From contig NZ_JADPKK010000013.1 in assembly GCF_023073915.1 (NCBI RefSeq), positions 558,001-622,000 on the forward strand: a stretch of 64,000 bases of DNA. Direction: 5' to 3'. Position numbers and translations under genes: made by a program. The DNA comes from Bradyrhizobium sp. 149 (GTDB lineage Bacteria; Pseudomonadota; Alphaproteobacteria; Rhizobiales; Xanthobacteraceae). Of the stretch, positions 52,744-62,076 are shown in pieces. The number at the start of each line of letters is the position of its first letter. Within the stretch, counting starts at the first letter, position 1. The notes beneath the pieces were generated by a model. It did no database searches, was not told the DNA's origin, and saw only the letters and a list, made by a program, of their open reading frames with translations.

Positions 52744-53487
52744 ATGGACCTCGGGCTCAAATCGAAAACCGCTGTCGTCACTGGAGCGAGCGTCGGCATC
52801 GGCCGCGCCATCGCCAAGGGCCTGGCTGCCGAAGGCGTGCGCGTCGTCGGCGTGGCACGGCGCACCGATCTGCTCGCCGAGCTGGTGACGGAAGTCGGCT
52901 CCGGTCTGATTGTCCCGTTCGAGCAGGACGTGATGGCCAGGGACGCGGCGGAGAAGATTTCGGCCTTCGCCGTGAGCGAATTCGGCCACGTCGACATCCT
53001 CATCAACAATGCCGGCGGCAGCCGCCCCCTCCCCGTCAATGCGCCCGACAGCCAATGGGACGAGGCGATCGCGCTGAACTTCACCAGCTATCGCCGCATC
53101 GCGCACGCGGTGCTGCCGCAGATGATCGAACGCAAATGGGGCCGCATCGTCAACATCACCGGCAAGTCCGAGCCCGAAGGCCTCAACGCCGCCTTCGCCG
53201 CCAAAGCCGCCGTGCACGCCTGGGCCAAGGGCCTGTCGCGCGAGATCGGCGAGCACGGCATCACCATCAACTGCATCCCGCCCGGCCGCATCATGAGCGA
53301 ACAGATCCGCCGCAACTACGCGCCTGATTATCGCGAGCGCTTCGCGGAGGAAGAGATTCCTGTCGGCTATTGGGGCGAGCCGGAAGATCTGGCCGCGCTC
53401 GCGGTGTTTCTGGCCTCGCCGGTGGCGAGGTACATCACGGGGACGGTGATCCCGGTGGATGGGGGGTTGAGGCGGTATCAGTTTTAG
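52744..53487 (+). CDS. Short-chain dehydrogenase/reductase lacking the catalytic tyrosine
   Basis: A 247-residue classical-size SDR with the NAD(P) motif TGASVGIG and the NNAG segment (NILIN-type, INNAGG). The usual Y-x-x-x-K is replaced: the stretch reads NAAFAAKAAV, so the position of tyrosine is alanine while the lysine remains. The active site is therefore not standard, and the protein may bind rather than reduce, or use another residue. A proline-rich signature near the end (PPGRIMSEQIRR) is normal. No partner gene adjoins. Confidence 0.82.
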   Translation: MDLGLKSKTAVVTGASVGIGRAIAKGLAAEGVRVVGVARRTDLLAELVTEVGSGLIVPFEQDVMARDAAEKISAFAVSEFGHVDILINNAGGSRPLPVNAPDSQWDEAIALNFTSYRRIAHAVLPQMIERKWGRIVNITGKSEPEGLNAAFAAKAAVHAWAKGLSREIGEHGITINCIPPGRIMSEQIRRNYAPDYRERFAEEEIPVGYWGEPEDLAALAVFLASPVARYITGTVIPVDGGLRRYQF

Positions 53488-53570
53488 GCGCGAATGGCTT
53501 TTAGGCCGACGCGGACATAGGAACTGAGGCGTGATATAGCCAACGCAAACTACCCGCGACGAGAAAGAAG

Positions 53571-53915
53571 ATGCCACGCCCCCTTACCTCCAAAGAGCGT
53601 GATTTGGTTTCCTATATTCTAGGTCAGTATTCACCTTTGCCGGGCCATTTGGAGCTCGTTGAGGAAATGAACGATGGTGGAATGGGTAGCCTTCTCTTTG
53701 CCGGTAGCGCAGACCGGCGTTTCGGCAAGTGCATTGGCGAAGCCGAATTTGATGACGCAGATGGAGTGCTAGTCTCGGTCGCGCTGAACGTCGATCAGCG
53801 CGGAGAATTGTTTGAAGTTGATCTTTGGAAAGTGGATTTTTCGCCACTGCAGAGGATCGCGCCCCTTGGTGAACTCCGCCCCCCACGAATTTGGCGCCGC
53901 AGAACCTCAGAATAG
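53571..53915 (+). CDS. Small protein of DUF6984-like type
   Basis: A 114-residue soluble protein. PRPLTSKERDLVSYIL at the start and FEVDLWKVDFSPL near the end are the pattern of the DUF6984 family, function unknown. Codon choice is less GC-biased than in neighbours, and about 460 bp of gene-free sequence follow, so it may be acquired. The last 20 residues do not look conserved. Confidence 0.55.
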   Translation: MPRPLTSKERDLVSYILGQYSPLPGHLELVEEMNDGGMGSLLFAGSADRRFGKCIGEAEFDDADGVLVSVALNVDQRGELFEVDLWKVDFSPLQRIAPLGELRPPRIWRRRTSE

Positions 53916-54378
53916 GCCAGGTTCGTAGGCGTTCGACCAGCGAGGCTCGGCCAGAGGTATCCTTCGGATCAAAAAGTGGAATGCCGGAGCTGCCCGCGCA
54001 TATCTGCTTCACCGCAAAGAGCGACATCACTCCTTCACGAGGAGCACACACATGGTCTCCTGCCGGCGGGTGCCAACTTAGCATCCTGCCAGTGTTTTGC
54101 CCGACGGGTCAACGTCATGGCAGCAGCGAATGTCGTCGCGGCGAGGTTCGGAAATCCCTTATCGATCAAGAGGCTTTCTACTGTGCATGGGGTTGTTTCC
54201 GGGCTTTTTGTTTTTTGGTCATCGCTACCGAGTGGAAAATGATCGAGAAGCGGCTCGCCTGCTGCTCCCACCAGCCTTCGCGCATACACCGCATGCAAGC
54301 ATATGCCTGTGGAAGCCGTCGCGGCCGTAGTACATGCCAAGCTCCTCAGCCACGCCGCCGGAGCAACGCGCCAACGCA
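53916..54378. other. 463-bp stretch without a supported gene
   Basis: Frames are open in several directions, but none has a ribosome site or recognisable domain. Base composition is lower in GC than the surroundings, and the segment around 54094-54120 (ttttgcccgacgggtc) followed by T-rich sequence near 54190-54220 looks like a decayed element. Nothing can be named. Confidence 0.35.
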
Positions 54379-55767
54379 ATGACAATCACGTTACCTGCCG
54401 CCGCGCGCGAGCCCGCCCACCCCATCGCCGACGGCCTTCCGGCCGCACAGCGGCGCTGGGCCATCGTCGCGATCTTCACCGCGTTGGCGATGGCCTCGCT
54501 CGACACTGCGATCGCCAACATCGCGCTGCCGGCCATTGCCGCCGATCTGCATGTCAGCCCGGAGCAATCGGTCTGGGTGGTCAACGTCTACCAGATCGCG
54601 CTGGTCGCGACGCTGCTGCCGCTGGGAGCGCTCGGCGAGATCGTCGGGCACCAGCGCATCTATCTCGGCGGCCTGATCCTGTTCACCATCGCCTCGCTGT
54701 TCTGCGCGGTGGCGTGGTCGCTGGAGAGCCTGCTGGTCGCACGAACGCTGCAAGGGTTAGGTGCGAGCGGCATCATGAGCGTCAACACGGCGCTGGTGCG
54801 CTTCGTCTATCCCGGCCGGATGCTCGGCCGCGGCTTCGGCCACAACGCGCTGGTGGTCGCGACAGCCTTCACCTTCGGGCCGTCGATCGCCTCCGCCATT
54901 CTCGCGATCGGCCCGTGGCCATGGCTGTTCGCCGTCAACATCCCGTTCGGCCTCGTCGCGATCGGCATCGGCTTTGCGATGCTGCCGAAGACGCCGCGCG
55001 CCGATCACGGCTTTGACTTTCTCGGCGCGGCCCTCGCGTCGGCCTGCCTCGGCCTGTTCATCACGGGCATCGGCAGCGCCGCGCATAATCTGTCGCCGGT
55101 GGTCGTGGGCATCGAGCTGGTCACGGCTCTCGCGCTCGGCTTCATTCTCACGCGCCGCCATGCCGACCATCCGGCGCCGATGCTGCCGATCGACCTGTTC
55201 AGCCGGCCGATGTTCGCCTTGTCGGCGGCGACGGCGGTGTGCTCCTTCGCGGTGCAAGGCCTCGCCTTCGTCTCGCTCCCATTCTATTTCGAGGACGTGC
55301 TCGGCCGCTCGCAGGTCGAGACCGGCTTCTTCATGACGCCGTGGCCGCTGGTGGTCGGCATCATGGCGCCGATCGCGGGGCGCCTCTCCGACCGCCATGC
55401 CGTTGGATTGCTCGGCGGCATCGGGCTCGTGCTTCTCGGCCTCGGCATGGCGCTGCTCGCGATGCTTCCCGCGAATCCCGCTATCCCCGACATCATCTGG
55501 CGGATGGTGATCTGCGGCATGGGGTTCGGCTTTTTCCAGGCGCCGAACATGAAGGCCGTGATGTCGAGCGCGCCGCCACATCGCAGCGGCAGCGCCTCCG
55601 GCATCGTCGCGACCGCGCGCCTGACTGGACAAACGACGGGGGCGGCGCTCGCCGCAGCCTGCTTCTCGCTCGCCGGTCACGACGGCGCGACCGTAGCGCT
55701 GGCACTTGGCGCCGGCTTTGCCGCACTCGGCAGCGTGATGAGCTTTTTACGGCTGGCGGTGAAGTAG
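54379..55767 (+). CDS. MFS transporter, DHA2/EmrB-type
   Basis: A 462-residue membrane protein of the drug/H+ antiporter-2 group, with the family motif ALAMASLDTAIANIALPAIA in the first helix and GALGEIVGHQRIYLGG after the second. About 12-14 helices are expected. Start at 54379 gives a typical N-terminus; the frame is open 45 bp further upstream. Likely exports a small hydrophobic molecule; substrate unknown. Convergent with the radical SAM gene, stops only 4 bp apart. Confidence 0.85.
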   Translation: MTITLPAAAREPAHPIADGLPAAQRRWAIVAIFTALAMASLDTAIANIALPAIAADLHVSPEQSVWVVNVYQIALVATLLPLGALGEIVGHQRIYLGGLILFTIASLFCAVAWSLESLLVARTLQGLGASGIMSVNTALVRFVYPGRMLGRGFGHNALVVATAFTFGPSIASAILAIGPWPWLFAVNIPFGLVAIGIGFAMLPKTPRADHGFDFLGAALASACLGLFITGIGSAAHNLSPVVVGIELVTALALGFILTRRHADHPAPMLPIDLFSRPMFALSAATAVCSFAVQGLAFVSLPFYFEDVLGRSQVETGFFMTPWPLVVGIMAPIAGRLSDRHAVGLLGGIGLVLLGLGMALLAMLPANPAIPDIIWRMVICGMGFGFFQAPNMKAVMSSAPPHRSGSASGIVATARLTGQTTGAALAAACFSLAGHDGATVALALGAGFAALGSVMSFLRLAVK

Positions 55768-55771
55768 ATCG

Positions 55772-57391
55772 TCAAGCCAGATGTCGGGCCGCCGTCACGT
55801 CGAGAGTCGCGGCCGGAATGACCGTCTCCTCGTCGAGCGCGGCGAGCCGTGAATCGATGGCATCGATGACCTTGCGCGAGAACGGCCCGAGATGCGCATA
55901 GGCCGCGATCATCTGCACGGCGATGCGTGCCGATGACGTGTCGCGCTTGGCGCAGTTCATGAAGGTCTGCCAGAGCGGCCCACGCGCCTCAGGAAGGGCT
56001 GTGACCACCTTGTGCACGGTCTCCATCGCCCCGAGCCCCGCGCGAATGTCGCCTTGGGCGAGCTCCTGGCGCTGCCTGGAACGGTCGAGCAGCGTCATCA
56101 GGCGATCGACGCGTCTTGCATAGGCAGCCGGGCTGTAGATGTGCTCCAGCACGCGCTTGTAGTCCGTCAGGATGTCGCGCAACGGGCGCACCGGATCGAA
56201 GTTGATTCCAGCGGTACACTGATCGGCGCCGATGGTGGGCGCCAAATCGTGGCCCGGATGCAACCGGCCTTCGCGCTCCAGGCGTCGCGTGAGCTGCGTG
56301 TTCGGCAAGGCATAGAGCAGGCCGACCATGCTGACGGGGATCGCCGCCTCTTCGATGAAGTCAATCATGGCATCCGCCATCGAGGCCTTCTCATTGTCGA
56401 AGCCGACGATGAAACCTGCGGTGACGAGCATGCCCGCGGCGTAGATCTTGTGGATGCTCTCGGCGATGTTACGCCGCGTGTTCTGCTTCTTCCGCATCGC
56501 GACCAGCGTCGCCGGATCCGGACTTTCGATGCCGACGAAGATGGCAAAGAAATTAGCGGCGCCCATCAGCTCCAGGAGCTCGGGATCGTCGGCCAGATTG
56601 ACTGAGGCCTCGGTCGACAATTCGAACGGATAGCCGTGCGCGCGCTGCCATTCGGCAAGCTGGGGCAGGAACAGCCGCAGCGACTTCTTGTTGCCGATGA
56701 AATTGTCATCGACGAAGTCGAGATGGCCGCGGTAGCCCATGGCGTAGAGCCTGTCGAGCTCGACCAGCATCTGCTCATTCGTCTTGGTTCGCGGAATGCG
56801 GCCATAGAGCTCGATGATGTCGCAGAACTCGCAGGTGAACGGGCAGCCGCGCGAGTACTGCACGCCAAGATAGAGATAGTCCTCGAACTTGAGCAGGTCG
56901 AAGCGCGGCACTGGCGTCTTGGTGACGTCGGCCTGGAATTTCGGCGCGATGAAAACGCCCGAGCGTACGCCGCTGTCCCAGGCCGCGACGAATTCGTGCA
57001 GGACGCTTTCGGCCTCGCCGAGCACCTGGAAGTCGGCCCTCTCGTAGATGTGGGGGCTCGAGGTGGGATCGGGACCGCCCACGACCACCGGCTTGCCCGC
57101 GGCACGGCAGATTTCGATCAGGCGCAGCGTGTCGGCCTGCTGCGGCATCATTCCGCCGGTGAAGACGACGTCCGCCCAGGAAAGATCCTCCTCGCCGAAG
57201 GCCTCCGTGTTGCAATCGATCAGCCGGACCGTCCAGCTCTCGGGCAACATCGCGGCAACGGTGATCAGGCCCAAAGGGGCGGCGGGGCGCTTCACGCCCA
57301 ACACTTTGCAGGATTCGCCAAAGCTCCAGAAGGACTCTGCCGAGAACAGCGGATAGAGCATCAGGACGTTGCAAGGCTGTGGTGCGTTCAT
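55772..57391 (-). CDS. B12-binding domain radical SAM protein
   Basis: A 539-residue protein: a cobalamin-binding-like N-terminal domain (about 10-140), the radical SAM core with the cluster motif C183-x3-C187-x2-C190 (GCPFTCEFCD), and a C-terminal DUF4070-like domain. Class-B radical SAM enzymes methylate unreactive carbons or rearrange substrates. It has the architecture of hopanoid methylase HpnP, but the N-terminus differs clearly, so no product is assigned. Single gene, divergent from the molybdenum hydroxylase operon. Confidence 0.85.
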   Translation of the reverse strand: MNAPQPCNVLMLYPLFSAESFWSFGESCKVLGVKRPAAPLGLITVAAMLPESWTVRLIDCNTEAFGEEDLSWADVVFTGGMMPQQADTLRLIEICRAAGKPVVVGGPDPTSSPHIYERADFQVLGEAESVLHEFVAAWDSGVRSGVFIAPKFQADVTKTPVPRFDLLKFEDYLYLGVQYSRGCPFTCEFCDIIELYGRIPRTKTNEQMLVELDRLYAMGYRGHLDFVDDNFIGNKKSLRLFLPQLAEWQRAHGYPFELSTEASVNLADDPELLELMGAANFFAIFVGIESPDPATLVAMRKKQNTRRNIAESIHKIYAAGMLVTAGFIVGFDNEKASMADAMIDFIEEAAIPVSMVGLLYALPNTQLTRRLEREGRLHPGHDLAPTIGADQCTAGINFDPVRPLRDILTDYKRVLEHIYSPAAYARRVDRLMTLLDRSRQRQELAQGDIRAGLGAMETVHKVVTALPEARGPLWQTFMNCAKRDTSSARIAVQMIAAYAHLGPFSRKVIDAIDSRLAALDEETVIPAATLDVTAARHLA

Positions 57392-57648
57392 GGAACCCCT
57401 TTTGGCTTGATCCTACTCTAGCAGAGAGTTGTCGCCTTGCACCCCGGCAAAAGGGACAAACTGTCGCTCTCGGTTCCAAGGTGTCTGCGCGCGGAGCCGG
57501 TAGACGTCGCCCCAAGCCGTGCCGCGGGCGTCCAGGGAGGGTCTCTTTGACAGCCAACCCTCAGACTGTTGATTTGAACGTTTCCAATTTGCCGGACACA
57601 TTGCGCCCCTGAGTCCAATCGGTGGATTGGGCCAATCAGGGGACTGCG

Positions 57649-58098
57649 ATGGCAAACCTAACAATCAACGGAAAAACCTTCACACTCGACGTCGAGCCGG
57701 ATACGCCGCTGCTCTGGGCAATCCGCGAGAATGCCGGCCTGACCGGCACGAAATATGGCTGCGGCATTGCACAATGCGGCGCCTGCACCATTCACATCGA
57801 CGGCGTCGCCACCCGCTCCTGCGGGGTTTCAGTCAGCGAGGCCGCGGGCAAGAAGATCACGACCATCGAAGGGCTCGCTTCCGGCAACGCGCTGCACAAG
57901 GTGCAGGAAGCCTGGATTGCCCAGGACGTGCCGCAATGCGGCTATTGCCAGAGCGGCATGATCATGGCGGTGGCGGCACTCCTCACCGAGAAGCCGAAAC
58001 CGACCGACGCCGATATCGACGAGGCCATCACCAATATCTGCCGCTGCGGCACCTTCCAGCAGGTGCGCGAAGCGATCCACACGATCGCAAGCGCGTAA
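57649..58098 (+). CDS. Molybdenum hydroxylase, [2Fe-2S] small subunit
   Basis: A 149-residue ferredoxin-type subunit of the xanthine-oxidase family. First cluster C38, C43, C46, C58 ([13 protein letters not shown]); second cluster C97-G-Y-C100 with C131-R-C133. It lacks a signal peptide and probably travels with the Tat-exported large subunit. It lies 12 bp before the large subunit, the two-subunit layout of IorAB-type enzymes that have no FAD subunit. Confidence 0.92.
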   Translation: MANLTINGKTFTLDVEPDTPLLWAIRENAGLTGTKYGCGIAQCGACTIHIDGVATRSCGVSVSEAAGKKITTIEGLASGNALHKVQEAWIAQDVPQCGYCQSGMIMAVAALLTEKPKPTDADIDEAITNICRCGTFQQVREAIHTIASA

Positions 58099-58110
58099 GG
58101 GATCCCCAAC

Positions 58111-60297
58111 ATGAACAAGCATGTTTCGCCGCGGCTCAACCGCCGCGCCTTCGTCATAGGCACCGCCGCTGTCGGCGCAGGTCTCGCAATCGGCCTCGAT
58201 CTCCCCTTCGGCGGTCCCGCCGTGGTCCGCGCAGCCGACGGTTCCCCCGAAATCGGCGCCTGGGTCGTGGTCCGCCCCGACGACACCATCGTGATCCGCA
58301 TCGCCCGCTCCGAGATGGGCCAGGGCTCGCTCACCGGCCTTGCCCAGCTCGTCGCCGAGGAACTCGAATGCGACTGGTCGAAGGTCTCGACCGAATATCC
58401 GACGCCCGGCCAAAGCGTCGCCCGCAAGCGCGTCTGGGGCGATTTCTCCACCGGTGGTAGCCGCGGCATCCGCTCATCGCAAGACTATGTCCGCAAGGGC
58501 GGCGCCACCGCCCGCGTGATGCTGATCCAGGCCGCCGCCGAGGCGTGGAAAGTGCCGGCGTCCGAATGCACGGCCACCAACAGCGTCATTACCCATGCGC
58601 CGTCCGGCAAGACCACGACCTACGGCAAGGTCGCCGAGGCCGCGGCCAAGCTGACGCCGCCAGCCGACGTCAAGCTGAAGGACCCCAAGGACTGGAAGCT
58701 GATCGGCAAGGGCGTGAAGCGGCTCGACACGGCCGACAAGACCACCGGCGCCATGATCTACGGCATCGACGTCAAGCTGCCGAGCATGCTGAACGCCGCG
58801 ATCAAGGACTGCCCAGTGTTCGGCGGCAAGGTGAAGAGCTTTGACGAAGCCAAGATCGCGGGCATGAAGGGCGTCAAGAAGGTCGTCAAGGTCGGCGATA
58901 CCGCGGTCGCGGTCGTTGCCGACACCTGGTGGCAGGCCAAGACCGCACTGGAGGCGCTGCCGATCGTCTGGGATGAGGGCGACAACGCCAAGGTCTCCAG
59001 CGAGTCGATCGCGAAATGGCTGAGTGAGGGCCTTGACGATGCGCAGCCCGCCTATGTCGGCAACAAGAACGGCGACGCCAAGGCGGCGATTGCCGCTGCC
59101 GCCAAGAAGATCGAGGCCGTCTACAGCTATCCCTACCAAAACCATGCCACCATGGAGCCGATGAACGCCACGGCGCTCTACACGGCGGACAAATGCGAGG
59201 TCTGGTGCGGAACGCAGAATGGCGAGGCAGCTTTCGCGGCCACGTTGGAAGCCTCGGGCCTGCCGGCGGAGAAGTGCGACGTGCACAAGGTGATGCCCGG
59301 CGGCGGCTTCGGTCGGCGCGGCCAGACCGACTATGTCCGCCAGGCCGTCATGATCGCCAAGCAGATGCCGGGCACGCCGATCAAGCTGTTGTGGTCGCGC
59401 GAAGAGGACATGGCGCACGGCAGGTATCACCCGATCACCCAGTGCAAGATGACCGGCGCGTTCGATGCCAACAACAACCTGGTCGCGCTGCACTACCGGC
59501 TGTCCGGACAATCGATCCTGTTCTCGCTGCGTCCCGAAGCGCTGCAGAACGGCATGGATCCGGCCGCGTTCCAGGGCGTCGCCCAGACCGGCGAGGCCGC
59601 GTTCGGTTACTCCGTGCCGAACCTCCTGATCGAGCATGCGATGCGCAACCCGCACGTTCCGCCGGGCTTCTGGCGCGGCGTGAACGTCAATCACAACGCG
59701 ATCTACATGGAATGCTTCATGGACGAGCTGGCCCAGGCCGCAGGCCAGGATCCGCTCGAATTCCGCCGCAAGCTGATGGGCAATCACCCCAAGCATCTGG
59801 CGGTGCTCAACGCCGTGGCGGAGAAGATCGGCTGGAGCACCCCGGCGCCGCAGGGCGTCTATCGCGGCATCGCGCAGGTGATGGGCTATGGCAGCTATGT
59901 CGCCGGCGCCGCCGAAATCTCGGTGACCGACGGCAACAAGATCAAGGTGCATCGCATCGTCGCCTCCACCGATCCCGGCTACATCGTCAATCCGGCGCAG
60001 GTGGAACGGCAGATCGCGGGCTCCTTCGTCTATGGCCTCTCCGCGCTGTTCTACGGCGGCTGCACGGTCAAGGATGGCAAGATCGAGCAAACCAACTTCG
60101 ACACCTACAATTCCATGCGCATCAACGAGATGCCGAAGGTGGAGTCGGTGATGGTGCCGAGCGGCGGGTTCTGGGGCGGTGTCGGCGAGCCGACCATTGG
60201 CGTCGCGGCGCCGGCGGTGCTCAATGCGTACTTCGCGGCGACGGGCAAACGCATCCGCTCGGTGCCGCTGCGCGACCAGAACATCACCTTCGCCTGA
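58111..60297 (+). CDS. Xanthine-oxidase-family molybdopterin large subunit (IorB-like, Tat exported)
   Basis: A 728-residue subunit with a twin-arginine signal (RLNRRAFVIGTAAVGAGLAI) and the IorB-like layout. Molybdopterin-binding stretches include GGGFGRRGQTDYVRQ and FWRGVNVNHN. It hydroxylates an N-heterocycle or aldehyde in the periplasm, using water as oxygen source. The substrate is unknown; isoquinoline-1-oxidoreductase is the closest named type. A terminator-like hairpin (60303-60331) separates it from the sox genes. Confidence 0.88.
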   Translation: MNKHVSPRLNRRAFVIGTAAVGAGLAIGLDLPFGGPAVVRAADGSPEIGAWVVVRPDDTIVIRIARSEMGQGSLTGLAQLVAEELECDWSKVSTEYPTPGQSVARKRVWGDFSTGGSRGIRSSQDYVRKGGATARVMLIQAAAEAWKVPASECTATNSVITHAPSGKTTTYGKVAEAAAKLTPPADVKLKDPKDWKLIGKGVKRLDTADKTTGAMIYGIDVKLPSMLNAAIKDCPVFGGKVKSFDEAKIAGMKGVKKVVKVGDTAVAVVADTWWQAKTALEALPIVWDEGDNAKVSSESIAKWLSEGLDDAQPAYVGNKNGDAKAAIAAAAKKIEAVYSYPYQNHATMEPMNATALYTADKCEVWCGTQNGEAAFAATLEASGLPAEKCDVHKVMPGGGFGRRGQTDYVRQAVMIAKQMPGTPIKLLWSREEDMAHGRYHPITQCKMTGAFDANNNLVALHYRLSGQSILFSLRPEALQNGMDPAAFQGVAQTGEAAFGYSVPNLLIEHAMRNPHVPPGFWRGVNVNHNAIYMECFMDELAQAAGQDPLEFRRKLMGNHPKHLAVLNAVAEKIGWSTPAPQGVYRGIAQVMGYGSYVAGAAEISVTDGNKIKVHRIVASTDPGYIVNPAQVERQIAGSFVYGLSALFYGGCTVKDGKIEQTNFDTYNSMRINEMPKVESVMVPSGGFWGGVGEPTIGVAAPAVLNAYFAATGKRIRSVPLRDQNITFA

Positions 60298-60302
60298 GAA
60301 AC

Positions 60303-60331
60303 GCCGCGGCGGCCATAACGGCCGCCGCGGC
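60303..60331 (+). terminator. GC-rich terminator with T-run
   Basis: Twelve-base perfect arms (gccgcggcggcc / ggccgccgcggc) around a five-base loop, followed by acatttt. It lies between the molybdenum hydroxylase and the soxF-like gene. Confidence 0.65.
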
Positions 60332-60351
60332 ACATTTTCCGGACAAAATTC

Positions 60352-61623
60352 ATGAATGTGCCGGTGACACGGCGGGATGCCGTCCTCGGTATCGCCGCCG
60401 CGGCCACATTGCTCGCCGTCCCTTCGATTCTGCGCGCGCAATCGGCGGGCCGCGTCGTCGTGGTCGGTGGCGGCTTTGGCGGTGCGGCCTGTGCGCGCGC
60501 GCTCAAGCGCGCCGATGCAACATTACAGATCACGTTGATCGAGCCGAACAAGACCTTCACCTCCTGCCCGTTCAGCAACGAGGTGATCGCCGGCCTGCGC
60601 GATATCGAGGCGCAACAGTTCGGCTACGAAAAGCTCAAAGCCGATGGCATCACCGTCGTCCCCCAGGCCGCGACGACCATCGACGCGCAAAAGCGTAGCG
60701 TGACCGCAGCCGATGGCGCGGCGTTTGCCTATGATCGTCTCGTACTCTCTCCCGGCATCGACTTCCACTTCGAGGCCCTGCCCGGCTACGATGACGCGAC
60801 ATCAGAAAAGATGCCGCATGCCTGGAAGGCCGGCGCGCAGACGCTGCTGCTGCGCCGGCAGTTGGAGGCAATGCCGGACGGCGGCACTGTCGCGATTGCG
60901 ATTCCGGCCAATCCCTCGCGTTGTCCGCCGGCGCCCTACGAGCGCGCCAGCCTGATCGCGCATTACCTGAAAACGAAGAAGCCGCGTTCAAAGGTCTTGA
61001 TCCTCGATGGCAAGGACAGTTTCTCCCAGCAGCGGCTGTTCGAGAAGGCGTGGAAGGAGCTTTACGGCGACATGATCGAACGCATCGCTCTGTCGCAAGG
61101 CGGCCGTGTGACCTCGGTCGATCCTGCGACCAGGACCATCGTCACCGAGTTCGGCAATTACACGCCTGACGTCGCCAACGTCGTCCCGCCGCAGCGTGCC
61201 GGACGCATCGCGGGAATCGCGAGCGCTGCGGATGCCACCGGCTGGTGCCCGATCGATCCCGTGACCTTCGAGTCGAAGCTCGTCCAGAACATCCATGTCA
61301 TCGGCGATGCCTGTCTCGGTGGCGGCATCCCCAAATCGGCCGCCGCGGCAAGCGCACAGGGCAAGGCCTGCGCTGCCGCAATCGTGAACCTCCTTGCCGG
61401 CCGCGCGCCAGATACGCCGCGATTGACAGGCGTCTGCTACAACATTGTCGCACCCGGCTACGGCTTTTCACTCGCCGGGAATTACCAGCCCAAGGGGGAC
61501 ATCTTCGCCGAAATCGAGGGCGGCGCGACCAGCCCGGTCGATGCGCCGCGCGAATTGCGCGCCCGCGAGGCAACTGAAGCCGAGCGCTGGTTTCAAACCA
61601 TCACGGCGGACACTTTTGGCTAG
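60352..61623 (+). CDS. soxF: Flavocytochrome c sulfide dehydrogenase-like flavoprotein (SoxF/FccB type)
   Basis: A 423-residue FAD protein. The N-terminus (VTRRDAVLGIAAAATLL) fits Tat export. FAD motif VVVVGGGFGGAACAR is followed by FTSCPFSNEV, and the redox cysteines of the family are likely in SRCPPAPYERA and GVCYNIVAP. FccB/SoxF oxidises sulfide to sulfur and passes electrons to a cytochrome c, here perhaps SoxX. It opens a tight soxF-X-Y-Z-A set. Confidence 0.85.
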   Translation: MNVPVTRRDAVLGIAAAATLLAVPSILRAQSAGRVVVVGGGFGGAACARALKRADATLQITLIEPNKTFTSCPFSNEVIAGLRDIEAQQFGYEKLKADGITVVPQAATTIDAQKRSVTAADGAAFAYDRLVLSPGIDFHFEALPGYDDATSEKMPHAWKAGAQTLLLRRQLEAMPDGGTVAIAIPANPSRCPPAPYERASLIAHYLKTKKPRSKVLILDGKDSFSQQRLFEKAWKELYGDMIERIALSQGGRVTSVDPATRTIVTEFGNYTPDVANVVPPQRAGRIAGIASAADATGWCPIDPVTFESKLVQNIHVIGDACLGGGIPKSAAAASAQGKACAAAIVNLLAGRAPDTPRLTGVCYNIVAPGYGFSLAGNYQPKGDIFAEIEGGATSPVDAPRELRAREATEAERWFQTITADTFG

Positions 61624-62068
61624 AGCATTGGTCCATATCGTAGCGCTGATCGCCGCCGGTTTCGCCTTCGCCTGCCATGCAGGAGCCGAGGAACTCCAGC
61701 CCTACAACATCTCCGGCGACGGCATTGCGGAATCGCTCACCGGATCGCCCGGCGATGCCGCGCGCGGCCGCGCGCTGGTGCTCGCGCGCACGACGACTTG
61801 CATCCTGTGCCATTCCGGCCCCTTCCCGGAAACCCGATTCCAGGGCGACCTCGCGCCTGACCTCACGGGTGCGGGGAACCGCTGGACGGCGAGCCAGTTG
61901 CGGCTTCGACTGGTCGATGCCGCACGCTTCAACCCTGAGACCATCATGCCGTCCTATTATCGCAACGAGGGATTCGTGCGGGTCGGGCGCAATTTCGCCG
62001 GCAAGCCGATCTTGTCCGCCGCGGAGATCGAGGACATCGTGGCCTTTCTTGCAACGCTTCGGGACTAG
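61616..62068 (+). CDS. soxX: SoxX-type c-type cytochrome
   Basis: A 150-residue exported monohaem cytochrome. The haem motif is C62-I-L-C65-H66 and a likely axial methionine lies in IMPSYYRNEGFVRVG. Together with SoxA it would form the SoxAX haem enzyme that attaches sulfur substrates to a SoxYZ carrier. Start assigned to TTG 61616, overlapping the soxF stop; TTG 61628 is the alternative. The upstream frame is open but belongs to soxF. Confidence 0.82.
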   Translation: MARALVHIVALIAAGFAFACHAGAEELQPYNISGDGIAESLTGSPGDAARGRALVLARTTTCILCHSGPFPETRFQGDLAPDLTGAGNRWTASQLRLRLVDAARFNPETIMPSYYRNEGFVRVGRNFAGKPILSAAEIEDIVAFLATLRD

Positions 62069-62076
62069 AACTGCTC

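Noticed and set aside
55772..57391. Assignment of the radical SAM gene as hopanoid C-2 methylase HpnP
   Set aside because: The N-terminal domain does not show the HpnP pattern as I know it, and no hopanoid genes adjoin.
58474..60441. 655-codon minus-strand frame opposite the molybdenum hydroxylase
   Set aside because: Antisense shadow rich in R, H, D and L, with no motif; the plus-strand gene has clear cofactor motifs.
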